A DNA stretch of 64,000 nucleotides from an uncultured Clostridia bacterium (GTDB taxonomy: Bacteria; Bacillota; Clostridia; Christensenellales; Borkfalkiaceae). The notes under the pieces are model-generated. The model was not told the origin of the DNA. It did no database searches and was given only the letters and a program-made list of their open reading frames with translations. The position numbers were made by a program, and so were the translations under genes. Where the stretch lies: positions 62,001 through 126,000 of the forward strand of contig CANQMQ010000001.1 of NCBI GenBank assembly GCA_947625025.1, written 5' to 3'. The first letter of the stretch is position 1. Every line of letters starts with the position of its first letter. This document shows positions 34,143-42,171 of the stretch, piece by piece.

Positions 34143-35778
34143 AGGGTGCCTCCGCGGACGTAAGCCGCCTACGCACTTCCTCTTCCCCGAGGATGCGCAT
34201 AATGGTCCACAGGTCGGGCGTATTTGCCCTGCCCGTTGCGGCAATGCGGAGCACTTCGGCCACATCCGCCACGCTCCCGCGGTATCCCTCGGGGTTGGCC
34301 TTGTATGCCTTCATATCGGCGGCAAAACCGTGGCGGGCCGCCACTTCCTTCACCTTCTCAAACCAAGCCTGCGCGTCGTCCTCATACGAATATACGCTGA
34401 GGAAGTCAGAAAGGAGGGATTTTACGGTCTCCCCGTCAACCCTGTAGGCATCCACCTGGGTGGTACGGGTGAAGAAGTATTCGATAAACGCCATCGCCTG
34501 CGACGCCGTGGTGAAATCCTTTCTCCGCTTCTTGCCCCCGATGCCCATGCAGAGGGTGAGGACGCTTAAGAGCTTCTCGCGGTCCTTAAAGTATGCCTTC
34601 TGCGCCTCGCTCCCGAATTCGTTTGCCCAACCCTCCAAAAAGGTAGCCATCTCCTCTGCGGAGAGCTTGGAGAGCTCGTTCTTGGAGATATCGTTGAGCT
34701 TGTCCAAATCGAACAGGGTGCCGCTTTTTGACATCTTCTCTGCCTTGAAGGGGAATTCGTTGGGGTCTGCATCGGGGTGCTTTAGGTACCACTCCTCAAA
34801 GTTGGAATTGAGCAGAGTTAGCATATACACCTTCACCGCCCTTGCGAAGTACCCCTCCTTGCGGTAGAATTCGAGGGAGAGCTCGGGATCCTTCCGCTTG
34901 GAGAGCTTGCGGCGGGTCTCGCCATCCTGCTTCATCAGGGAGCAATGGTGGCCGTAACGGGGAAGCGGGAAGCCGAGCGCATGGAAGAGCTCGATGTGGA
35001 TGGGAAGGCTCGCAAGCCAATCTTCCCCGCGGATAACGATGGTGGTACGCATGAAGTGATCGTCGATGGCGTGGGCGAAGTGATAGGTGGGAATGCCATC
35101 CGATTTCAGAATGACGACGTCCTGATCGTTTTCGGTTACGGTCACGTCCCCCTTGATCTCATCGTGGAACTTGAACTTGTTTTCGGGGTTGCCCATCGAC
35201 TTCAAGCGAATGACGAAGGGCTTTCCCGCATCGAGGTTCTTATAGATTTCCTCCTCGGTGAGGTTGCGGCAACGGGCGTACTTTCCGTAGTAGCCCGTAA
35301 TTTCCTTATTTTTGGTCTGCTCCTCGCGGAGGGCGGTGAGGTCCTCCTCCGTGCAGAAACAGGGGTATGCCCTCCCCTCTTCGATGAGCTTCTTTGCAAA
35401 GGCACGGTAAATTTCGGCACGTTGCCGTTGATACCACGGCGCGTACGTCTCATCCCCGCCGATCTCCGCCCCCTCATCGAATTTGACATCGAAATAGTTG
35501 AGCGCACTGATGACAGCTTCGACCGCCCCATCCACCTTGCGCTTTAAGTCGGTATCCTCGATGCGGAGGTACACGATGCCCCCGCTCCTGTGGGCGATAC
35601 GCTCATCGGCGATGGCGCTGAAGAGGTTCCCGAGGTGGATAAAGCCCGTGGGAGAAGGCGCAAGGCGGGTGACTTCCGCCCCCTTCGGCAAATTGCGGGC
35701 GGGGTATTTTTCTTCATAGAATTGGAGGGACGGATAGCTTCCCGGGAGAAGCCGCTCCGCCAATGCTTTGTGATCCAT
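34135..35778 (-). CDS. gltX: Glutamyl-tRNA synthetase
   Basis: A 547-residue class I synthetase. HIGH motif in RLAPSPTGFIHLGNL, the KMSKS counterpart as RRKLSKRKD, and DGIPTYHFAHAIDDH for ATP/Glu binding. The C-terminal anticodon domain is present. It is longer than the usual 480-500 residues, with extra sequence in the middle (PFKAEKMSKSGTLF region) and N-terminus. ATG 35778 follows AAGGAG by 5 nt; the GTG two codons earlier lacks proper spacing. It starts 2 nt after the phosphatase stop. Confidence 0.94.
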   Translation of the reverse strand: MDHKALAERLLPGSYPSLQFYEEKYPARNLPKGAEVTRLAPSPTGFIHLGNLFSAIADERIAHRSGGIVYLRIEDTDLKRKVDGAVEAVISALNYFDVKFDEGAEIGGDETYAPWYQRQRAEIYRAFAKKLIEEGRAYPCFCTEEDLTALREEQTKNKEITGYYGKYARCRNLTEEEIYKNLDAGKPFVIRLKSMGNPENKFKFHDEIKGDVTVTENDQDVVILKSDGIPTYHFAHAIDDHFMRTTIVIRGEDWLASLPIHIELFHALGFPLPRYGHHCSLMKQDGETRRKLSKRKDPELSLEFYRKEGYFARAVKVYMLTLLNSNFEEWYLKHPDADPNEFPFKAEKMSKSGTLFDLDKLNDISKNELSKLSAEEMATFLEGWANEFGSEAQKAYFKDREKLLSVLTLCMGIGGKKRRKDFTTASQAMAFIEYFFTRTTQVDAYRVDGETVKSLLSDFLSVYSYEDDAQAWFEKVKEVAARHGFAADMKAYKANPEGYRGSVADVAEVLRIAATGRANTPDLWTIMRILGEEEVRRRLTSAEAPCE

Positions 35779-35780
35779 AT

Positions 35781-36497
35781 TCACTCCTTCAAAGGTTTTT
35801 CTTGAAATATCGTTGTAAAGTAGCCGCTCGGCGATACGGGTTCGCCCCCTGCGATGAGGTGGGCGCAGTCCCCGAACCGCTCGACGCGGAAGTAGGCCTC
35901 ATCCCCCCTCCGCTCCTCCGTATTCAGAATGGTTACCGAAGTGGGCGGCAGGAAGAATCCGTGAAGCAGGGTCTCTGCGGAGATGTTGAGGAGATGGGAT
36001 AAGAGGATCATCGAGATGCCGAAGTGGCAGAAGCAGACCACGGTTTTTTCCGAATGCTCCCGCACGCGGTACATTCTCCCCTCCCGCTCATAGCCGTAAC
36101 CCTTCAAAAAGTCGTCGAGGGCGGCACAGGTCATGCGGTAACGGGGCCCCGCGGGGGCGAGATGCGGAAGGTTCAGCCACTTGTCCTCGCAGAAGTTCTC
36201 ATCGTCCCCCGTCCAATCGGCGGGGTAAAAATCCCAAGGAATGGGGAGCCAGCCGTGTTCATCGGCATCGGGGAAGAAGAATTCTTGCAACCAATCGAGG
36301 ACGGTCGCCTCCTTGTGCCATGCGGCAAGGCAGGGCGCGGCGGTTGCCTTTGCCCGCCCGAGCGGAGAGGTGTAAACATCATCCACCTCCCACCCCTTGG
36401 CCCGCTTCGCGAGGAGGGCAACTTCCCGCTCCCCCTTCTCCGTGAGGCCGTCTATCGTGTAATCGGGGTCTCCGTGGCGAATGAGAATGAGTCTCAT
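35781..36497 (-). CDS. Histidine phosphatase family protein
   Basis: A 238-residue phosphoglycerate-mutase-like phosphatase with the phosphohistidine motif LIRHGDP (R7-H8-G9), the second Arg in YTSPLGRAKATA, and the C-terminal His in VCFCHFGIS. It is longer than simple cofactor-type mutases, with an extended insert around EFFFPDADEHGWLPIPWD. The substrate cannot be told. ATGA overlap with the upstream reductase gene. Confidence 0.85.
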   Translation of the reverse strand: MRLILIRHGDPDYTIDGLTEKGEREVALLAKRAKGWEVDDVYTSPLGRAKATAAPCLAAWHKEATVLDWLQEFFFPDADEHGWLPIPWDFYPADWTGDDENFCEDKWLNLPHLAPAGPRYRMTCAALDDFLKGYGYEREGRMYRVREHSEKTVVCFCHFGISMILLSHLLNISAETLLHGFFLPPTSVTILNTEERRGDEAYFRVERFGDCAHLIAGGEPVSPSGYFTTIFQEKPLKE

Positions 36498-37462
36498 AAC
36501 AGCTCCAAACTTTCGGGTGCAATTTCGGCGAGGCCGTTTTCAATATCGTGGACGAGGGATACGGCCCTTGCAAGGCAGGGGCACTTCACGCCTACGCCCT
36601 CTCCCGCACGGACGACTGCGCCCGCCACGAAGTCCACATCGCAGCGCCTGCCGTTCTCCAAATCGAGAAGCATCCCCGAGCGGGTATCGCGGTAGCGCTT
36701 CATCGCGATGGGAAGGGTTACGGGAGCGAGCCCGCCGAATACCTTGAAGAGGTCGTGCCCGTTGAGGGGAAGTTTCTTCGCACCGAGGGCACGGGCAACT
36801 TCAAACACTTCCCGCATGAGGGCCATCACCCGCTTCCTGTATTTTGCGGCGAGAACGCCGAAGGTAAGCCCAGAAATGGCGGAGAGCGTAGAGAAAGAGG
36901 CATTTACGGCAAGCTTTGCAAAGCGGATCTCGGTGAGGTCGCCAACCGTAACCTCCGCAAACTTTTGTAACATCTCCTGCACTTCTTGAAGATGATTGCC
37001 CTTCCCGTATGCCCCGAGGGCGATATGGAAGCCTGCAATCGAGGTAACTTTCACTTCCCCGTCCTCTCCGCGCTCCGCGCCCCAGGAGAGCGCCGCGCCG
37101 AGGATGCGGTCGCTACCCAAAACTTCGGCAAGGTCCTTTTCGGGGAGACCGTTCTGCACGGTGACGAGTGCGCCGTCTGCGGCGAGCAGCCCGTGCAACT
37201 GCCGTGCGATGGAAGTGTTCTCCCGCTGTTTGGTCGCAAGGAAAATGACATCGTAGCGGCCCGCCATGTCCGAGGGAAGGCATGCGGAAACGCACACCGT
37301 CTCCTGTTTGCCGTTCGGGTAGATGAGCCGTGCCCCCTTTGTTTTGAGGGCCTCGGCATGCTCACGGCGGCGCACCGCGAGGTCGCACACCGTTCCCGAT
37401 TTTTGGAGGAAGGCGCCGAGCGTCGTACCCATCGCCCCCGCTCCGTAAACGCAAATTCTCAT
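36494..37462 (-). CDS. Ketopantoate reductase family protein
   Basis: A 322-residue NAD(P)-binding reductase: MRICVYGAGAMGTTLG is the Rossmann loop, FLATKQREN and TVQNGLPEKDL are family signatures, and the C-terminal ApbA_C helical domain contains VNASFSTLSAISG. The best-known role is 2-dehydropantoate to pantoate (PanE), but paralogues of other function are common and no pan gene is near, so no symbol is given. ATG 37462 overlaps the aroK stop (ATGA). Confidence 0.85.
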   Translation of the reverse strand: MRICVYGAGAMGTTLGAFLQKSGTVCDLAVRRREHAEALKTKGARLIYPNGKQETVCVSACLPSDMAGRYDVIFLATKQRENTSIARQLHGLLAADGALVTVQNGLPEKDLAEVLGSDRILGAALSWGAERGEDGEVKVTSIAGFHIALGAYGKGNHLQEVQEMLQKFAEVTVGDLTEIRFAKLAVNASFSTLSAISGLTFGVLAAKYRKRVMALMREVFEVARALGAKKLPLNGHDLFKVFGGLAPVTLPIAMKRYRDTRSGMLLDLENGRRCDVDFVAGAVVRAGEGVGVKCPCLARAVSLVHDIENGLAEIAPESLELL

Positions 37463-37956
37463 ACCGTTACCGCCCCCATTATTTCTTCTGCGATCTCCTC
37501 CGCCGTCTTGCCGTCGCAGGAGACGGTCAGCTGCGCCCATCGCTCTAAGAGGGGCACGCGCTCCGCATACAGCGCATCGAGCGAGTTGATCTTCCCCCGC
37601 ATGGCGACGCCGCGGGCCTTGAAATCCCCGATACGCCGCTTGACCTCTTCGAGCCCGATTTTAAGGTATACGACCTTCCCGAGCCTTAAAAAGTGCTCCA
37701 TCGCCCGCTCGGAGTAGCACACGCTCCCCCCGGGGGCGATCACCGTACGATTTACCTCGATTTGGGAGCAAATGCGTTCTTCGATGCGTAAAAACTCCTC
37801 TACGCCCCGCTTCTCAATGAGCTCGGAAAGGGGCCCCTCCCTTGCTATGATGAGGGCGTCGCAATCGAGGAAGGCATAATTCATGCGCTCTGCAAGTAGC
37901 CTTCCCACCGTACTCTTCCCCGCGGAAGGCATTCCAATCAGGGTGAGGTTTTCCAT
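37459..37956 (-). CDS. aroK: Shikimate kinase
   Basis: A 165-residue kinase forming shikimate 3-phosphate, the substrate of AroA. Walker A is GMPSAGKST (8-16), DCDALI binds shikimate, APGGSV is the Walker-B-like segment, and the lid contains KARGVAMRGK. ATG 37956 lies 6 nt after a TATAAT box and has no ribosome site, so the operon mRNA should be leaderless. First gene of aroK-panE-like-phosphatase-gltX-thyA-folA. Confidence 0.93.
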   Translation of the reverse strand: MENLTLIGMPSAGKSTVGRLLAERMNYAFLDCDALIIAREGPLSELIEKRGVEEFLRIEERICSQIEVNRTVIAPGGSVCYSERAMEHFLRLGKVVYLKIGLEEVKRRIGDFKARGVAMRGKINSLDALYAERVPLLERWAQLTVSCDGKTAEEIAEEIMGAVTV

Positions 37957-37962
37957 AAAATC

Positions 37963-37991
37963 ATTATAAACTTCGTGGAAATAATTGTCAA
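37963..37991 (-). promoter_or_regulatory. aroK operon promoter giving a leaderless mRNA
   Basis: Minus-strand TTGACA (37986-37991), 17 nt, TATAAT (37963-37968), then 6 nt (GATTTT) and the ATG at 37956. Same spacing as aroA and the XRE gene. Confidence 0.8.
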
Positions 37992-38052
37992 CCGCATGCA
38001 CCGATTTTCGGGGAATTTGTGCACTTTTTTCAGCCGATATCATGTGAAACGC

Positions 38053-38081
38053 TTGACAATTTTTTGCGGTACGGCTATACT
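38053..38081 (+). promoter_or_regulatory. Promoter of the small lipoprotein gene
   Basis: TTGACA (38053-38058), 17 nt, TATACT (38076-38081); AAAGGAG precedes the ATG at 38111. Confidence 0.8.
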
Positions 38082-38110
38082 GTTTTCAAGAACGTTCAAA
38101 GGAGCACACT

Positions 38111-38572
38111 ATGAAAAGAAAACTCGGTATCATTGTTACCGCGCTCGCACTCGTGGCTGTTATGCTCGTAGGGCTCTGCGCATGCGGTTCGGCTTGGAGC
38201 AAGATCAAGTCCGCTTATGAAAAAGAGGGCTACCATGAAGTTGAGCTCACCGACGACATCAAAGAGGCCTTCCACCTCACCGATGAACAGGTGAAGGAAG
38301 CCGATGCGACCGTTCACTTCATGACGACTGCCGAAATCAAGGAAGATGCCACCCTTGCAGACCTCTTGAAACTCATCGGCGCGAAGTACACCGTCGTATG
38401 GGAATACAAGAACACAGACGCCCTCCAAAAGGCCTACAAGGAAGATCTCTCCGAAGCTGAGCAAGAAAAATTCGATGAGCTTTGGGAAAAGTATCAGAAG
38501 AGCGATATCGTAAACGAAAATTGCATTTTGATTTTCTCGAGCCAGCCCGATATCTTCAAAGGCACCAAGTAA
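38111..38572 (+). CDS. Small lipoprotein of unknown function
   Basis: A 153-residue protein with a lipoprotein signal peptide (MKRKLGIIV, hydrophobic core, lipobox LCAC, lipid Cys25). The mature part is acidic, Lys/Glu-rich and probably alpha-helical in its second half (DLSEAEQEKFDELWEKYQK). I do not recognise a family. It has its own promoter, ribosome site and terminator, so it is expressed alone just upstream of secG. Confidence 0.8.
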   Translation: MKRKLGIIVTALALVAVMLVGLCACGSAWSKIKSAYEKEGYHEVELTDDIKEAFHLTDEQVKEADATVHFMTTAEIKEDATLADLLKLIGAKYTVVWEYKNTDALQKAYKEDLSEAEQEKFDELWEKYQKSDIVNENCILIFSSQPDIFKGTK

Positions 38573-38579
38573 CCTCGAG

Positions 38580-38608
38580 ATCCTCTCCGTTTGGAGGGGA
38601 TTTTTTTG
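38580..38608 (+). terminator. Terminator of the small lipoprotein gene
   Basis: ATCCTCTCC-GTTT-GGAGGGGAT followed by TTTTTT; nine base pairs with one wobble. Confidence 0.88.
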
Positions 38609-38636
38609 TAAATTTTCAAAAATGCGGTAAAATAAG

Positions 38637-38665
38637 TTGTGTTTTCCATTGGGCTGTGGTATAAT
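38637..38665 (+). promoter_or_regulatory. secG promoter
   Basis: TTGTGT (38637-38642), 17 nt, TATAAT (38660-38665), about 35 nt upstream of the secG ATG. Confidence 0.7.
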
Positions 38666-38699
38666 TCGAATTGCACTTTGGAACAAAAAGGATACGCGT

Positions 38700-39023
38700 A
38701 TGGATTTCACATCGATCATCAGAAACTTACTCGCGCCCGTAGCAAGCGACGCCGCGTACGTCACCTATCGGGCTGTCAGCCTCGCACTCATCATCGCAAT
38801 GGGCGTTGCCGCCATCGCCGCAATCGTCCTCGTTATGCTTACCCCCGGCAACTCGCAGGGCATCGATGCCCTCGGTGGCTCGAGTGAGACCTTCTACGGG
38901 AAGAACAAGGGCCGCTCGGTGGAAGCAAAACTCAAGATGTGGACGTTCATTTGCCTCGGCGTCCTTGCCGTGTTTGCAGTCGTATTCTTCATCCTGCAAA
39001 TCGATGCCATTTGGGGCGCTTGA
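38700..39023 (+). CDS. secG: Preprotein translocase subunit SecG
   Basis: A 107-residue membrane protein with two helices (about 24-46 and 82-103) flanking a Gly/Ser loop. The loop contains TPGNSQGIDALGG and FYGKNKGRSVEAKLK, which match the SecG core (QGxxxLxGG ... GRG). It is longer than the usual ~75 residues because of an N-terminal amphipathic lead. Position before rnr-smpB is the conserved Firmicutes order. AAGGA precedes the ATG. Confidence 0.9.
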   Translation: MDFTSIIRNLLAPVASDAAYVTYRAVSLALIIAMGVAAIAAIVLVMLTPGNSQGIDALGGSSETFYGKNKGRSVEAKLKMWTFICLGVLAVFAVVFFILQIDAIWGA

Positions 39024-39047
39024 TTTGTTACACAAATGTCGTGCGGG

Positions 39048-39075
39048 CGGGCGATTGCTTGCCCGTTTCTTTTGC
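39048..39075 (+). terminator. Possible terminator after secG
   Basis: CGGGC-GATTGCTT-GCCCG followed by TTTCTTTTG, between secG and rnr. It probably attenuates rather than blocks entry into rnr, which has no clear promoter of its own. Confidence 0.5.
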
Positions 39076-39083
39076 CCATTCCA

Positions 39084-41153
39084 ATGAACGTAAAACAGAC
39101 TTTGCTTGAAAATTTCAAAGACGGGACTTTCGCCCTCTGCACCGATGAGGAGATCGCCCGCCTCCTTCGCCTCGGAAGGCGCGAAGCCTTAGGGCTCCGC
39201 TCCATGCTCCATGCCCTCGTAAAGGAGGGCGAACTCCTCTCGGATAGCCGCTACCGCTACGGCACCGCGGAGCAGTTCGGGGCGAAGTGCGGCACCGTAT
39301 GCGGCAACGAGCGCGGCTTCGGCTTCTTCTGCCCCGAGGATGGCTCCCCCGACCTCTTCCTCCCCCACCGTGCCTTGAATGGCGCCCTGCACGGGGATAC
39401 CGTGCTCGCCTTCCCGAAACAGGGCGGGGAGGCCGAAGTGCTTGCCATCCTGAAGCGGGGGTATTCCGAGCTCGTGGGCACCTTTTTGCGGGAGCGCGGC
39501 GCCTGTATCGTCCGCCCCGATGAGAAGCGGTTTTCGGAGGATGTCTACGTCCTCACGGGCCGCACGAAGGGTGCACGGCAGGGTGATAAGGTCGTGGTCA
39601 GGCTCAATTACGGCAAGACGGTTGCGGGAGAAGTCACCGAAATTTTGGGCAGGAGCGGGGATTTCCTCACCGAGGAGCTTGCCCTCATCCGCGCCCACCG
39701 CTTGCGGGAAGAATTTCCGCATGAAGTACTCGCGGAAGGCGAGAGTGCGGCCGCGCGCGGCATCGCCCCTTCCGATTTGGAGGGCCGCCTCGATTTACGA
39801 GATGAGCTCATCATCACGGTAGACGGAGAGGACACGAGGGACATCGACGACGCCATCTCCATCTCCTTCGACGGAAAGGTCTACAGCCTCGGGGTGCACA
39901 TCGCCGATGTCACCCACTACGTCAAGCGCAATTCCCCCCTCGATCGGGAGGCCTTTGCACGGGGCACGAGCGTCTACTTTCCCGACCGCGTCCTCCCCAT
40001 GCTCCCCCCCTCCCTCTCCAACGGCATATGTTCTTTGAACGAAGGCGTAGACCGCCTCACTCTCTCCTGCCTCATGACGGTGGACGGGAAGGGCAGGGTG
40101 CTCAAAAAGAAGGTCTTGCCCTCCGTCATCCGTTCCCGCCACCGCATGACGTATTACGAAATTACGGCGATCTCGGACGGCGATACGGAAACTGTATCAA
40201 AATACCCTGATCTCGTGGAATTCGTCACCATCGCAACCCGCCTCACCCGCATTTTGCAGGCGGCAAGGGAGAAGCGGGGCGGCGTTGCCATCGATATCAG
40301 GGAGACCAAAATCCTCTATGAAGATGGGAAGATCACCCTTCCCGAGGCAAAGCGTACCATATCCCATGAGATGATCGAGCAGTTCATGGTGCTTGCCAAT
40401 GAGAGCGTGGCGACCCTCATGACGGCAAGAAACCTGCCCTTTGTGTACCGCGTTCACGAGAAGCCTTCGGCGGAAAAGGCCGAAGATTTTATGGATTTTC
40501 TGAAGGCCGCGGGCGTTCCCGTCACCTTCGACCCGAAGAACGTCTCCCCTGAGGATTACAGAAATCTCCTGCTCTCTTTGGAGGGGTCTCCCCTCTACTC
40601 GCTCGTCAACCGCGTGATGCTCCGTTCGATGAGCAAGGCGGTGTATTCGAGCGAACCCTTGGGGCACTTTGGGCTCGCTTCCGATTGCTACTGTCACTTC
40701 ACCTCCCCCATCCGCCGCTACCCCGATCTCTGCATCCACCGCATCATCAAGGCGGCGCTTTCCGATGAAGAGAAGGCGAAGAAGGAGTTTAAGGACTTTG
40801 TAGCCGAGGCAGCGGCGCGCTCCTCCGCCTGTGAGCGGAATGCTCAGGAGGCGGAGCGGGACGTAGACGCCCTCTATATCGTAGCCTACATGGCCGATAA
40901 GATTGGGGAAGAATACGATGCCACCATTTCGGGAGTGACGGCGTTTGGGCTGTTTGCCGAACTCGATACCGCCGTGGAGGGCTTTATTCCAATCGAAACT
41001 TTGCCGGACGACGGGTATGAATTCATCGAAACCCGCTTCGTGCTCCTCGGCACCCGCCATTCCTACCGCCTCGGAGAGGGCGTACGCGTCCGCGTAGACG
41101 GTGTTGATTGGGGTGCGAGGAGGGTGCGGCTCAGCATCATGAGGAAATTATGA
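39084..41153 (+). CDS. rnr: Ribonuclease R
   Basis: A 689-residue 3'-5' exoribonuclease (RNase II/VacB family). An N-terminal winged helix is followed by two cold-shock domains (GNERGFGFFCPEDG), the RNB catalytic domain with DTRDIDDAISI and HFTSPIRRYPDL, and a C-terminal S1 domain (YDATISGVTAFGLFAELD). RNase R degrades structured RNA and acts with SmpB-tmRNA in rescue. The ATG at 39084 matches the family start but has no ribosome site. ATGA overlap with smpB. Confidence 0.96.
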   Translation: MNVKQTLLENFKDGTFALCTDEEIARLLRLGRREALGLRSMLHALVKEGELLSDSRYRYGTAEQFGAKCGTVCGNERGFGFFCPEDGSPDLFLPHRALNGALHGDTVLAFPKQGGEAEVLAILKRGYSELVGTFLRERGACIVRPDEKRFSEDVYVLTGRTKGARQGDKVVVRLNYGKTVAGEVTEILGRSGDFLTEELALIRAHRLREEFPHEVLAEGESAAARGIAPSDLEGRLDLRDELIITVDGEDTRDIDDAISISFDGKVYSLGVHIADVTHYVKRNSPLDREAFARGTSVYFPDRVLPMLPPSLSNGICSLNEGVDRLTLSCLMTVDGKGRVLKKKVLPSVIRSRHRMTYYEITAISDGDTETVSKYPDLVEFVTIATRLTRILQAAREKRGGVAIDIRETKILYEDGKITLPEAKRTISHEMIEQFMVLANESVATLMTARNLPFVYRVHEKPSAEKAEDFMDFLKAAGVPVTFDPKNVSPEDYRNLLLSLEGSPLYSLVNRVMLRSMSKAVYSSEPLGHFGLASDCYCHFTSPIRRYPDLCIHRIIKAALSDEEKAKKEFKDFVAEAAARSSACERNAQEAERDVDALYIVAYMADKIGEEYDATISGVTAFGLFAELDTAVEGFIPIETLPDDGYEFIETRFVLLGTRHSYRLGEGVRVRVDGVDWGARRVRLSIMRKL

Positions 41154-41602
41154 AGATCATTGCCATCAACAAATCCGCTTCCTTTGAATACTTCCTCCTC
41201 GATAAGTATGAGGCGGGGATCGTGCTCGAGGGGGCGGAAGTAAAATCGCTCCGCGCGGGCAAGGCCTCTCTCGGTGAGAGCTTCTGTGAAGTGCGCGGCG
41301 GGGAAGTATACCTCAAGAATATGCACATCACCCTCTACGATAAGAGCGGCGCATTTTCCACACGCGATTCGAGAAAGGACCGCAAGCTCCTCCTCCACAA
41401 GCGGGAGATTTCCAAGATCGTGGGCAAAGTCAACGAGCGGGGCTTCACCCTCGTTCCCCTCAAGATCTACTTTAAGGACGCCCTCGTAAAAGTAGAGATC
41501 GCCCTTGCACGGGGCAAAAATGTGTACGATAAAAAGCAGACCCTGAAGGAACGGGATATCAAGCGGGAGACCGATCGGCAAATTCGGGAGAGCAGGAAAT
41601 GA
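41150..41602 (+). CDS. smpB: SsrA-binding protein SmpB
   Basis: A 150-residue tmRNA partner that carries SsrA to stalled ribosomes. Seen are EAGIVLEGAEVKSLRAGKASL, VRGGEVYLKNMHI and the basic C-terminal tail DIKRETDRQIRESRK. ATG overlaps the rnr stop by 4 nt; a longer frame reading from 41108 is not needed. The ssrA gene itself is not within the ~100 nt that follow. Confidence 0.97.
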   Translation: MKIIAINKSASFEYFLLDKYEAGIVLEGAEVKSLRAGKASLGESFCEVRGGEVYLKNMHITLYDKSGAFSTRDSRKDRKLLLHKREISKIVGKVNERGFTLVPLKIYFKDALVKVEIALARGKNVYDKKQTLKERDIKRETDRQIRESRK

Positions 41603-41649
41603 AGTGCGCTAAATAATTATTTTTGAGCGGTTTTTTATGCAGGAAACGG

Positions 41650-41678
41650 TTGATTTTTATCATTGTTTGTGATAGAAT
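41650..41678 (+). promoter_or_regulatory. Promoter and operator of the OhrR-like gene
   Basis: TTGATT (41650-41655), 17 nt, TAGAAT (41673-41678). The inverted repeat TATCA-N7-TGATA (41658-41674) fills the spacer, a likely autorepression site for the MarR-type product. Confidence 0.65.
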
Positions 41679-41705
41679 AGTCAAGACAGCTTTGGAGAGG
41701 CAACT

Positions 41706-42131
41706 ATGCAACAGTACGAAAATTTGAAACTCAAAAACCAGCTCTGCTTCCCGCTCTATGCGGCTTCAAAAGAAGTTGTACGAAAGTATCGCCCCTATTT
41801 GGACCCCTTGGGGCTCACGTACACGCAGTACATCGTCATGCTCGTCCTCTGGGAGGAGGAAAGGGTTACGGTAAAATCGCTCGGCGCGAAACTCTATCTC
41901 GATTCGGGGACGCTCACGCCCCTCCTCAAGAATTTGGAGCGCAAGGGGCTCGTGAACAGGACGCGTTGGGAAAACGATGAGCGAGTGCTCTTTGTGACCC
42001 TGACGCCCGAAGGCGAAGCGCTCAAGGAGCGGGTCGCGGAAATTCCCTCCAAGATCGCGGAGGACAATCCCTTGAGCGCAGAGGAATGTTCGGAGCTCTG
42101 CCGTATCCTCAACAGAATTCTTGCAAACTGA
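41706..42131 (+). CDS. OhrR-like MarR-family peroxide-sensing regulator
   Basis: A 141-residue MarR protein. Its N-terminus (LKLKNQLCFPLYAASKEV) closely resembles Bacillus OhrR, with the reactive cysteine equivalent at Cys14. The winged helix includes LYLDSGTLTPLLKNLERKGLV and the wing RTRWENDERVLFVTLT. OhrR represses the organic-hydroperoxide reductase gene ohr until its Cys is oxidised. No ohr gene is adjacent here, so the target must be elsewhere or different. GGAGAGG precedes the ATG. Confidence 0.88.
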   Translation: MQQYENLKLKNQLCFPLYAASKEVVRKYRPYLDPLGLTYTQYIVMLVLWEEERVTVKSLGAKLYLDSGTLTPLLKNLERKGLVNRTRWENDERVLFVTLTPEGEALKERVAEIPSKIAEDNPLSAEECSELCRILNRILAN

Positions 42132-42162
42132 AAAAATCCCACCCTGCGGGGTGGGATTTTTG
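42131..42162. terminator. Bidirectional terminator after the OhrR-like gene
   Basis: AAATCCCACC...GGTGGGATTTTT with an A-run before and a T-run after, placed between convergent genes. Confidence 0.88.
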
Positions 42163-42171
42163 TATGCTCTT

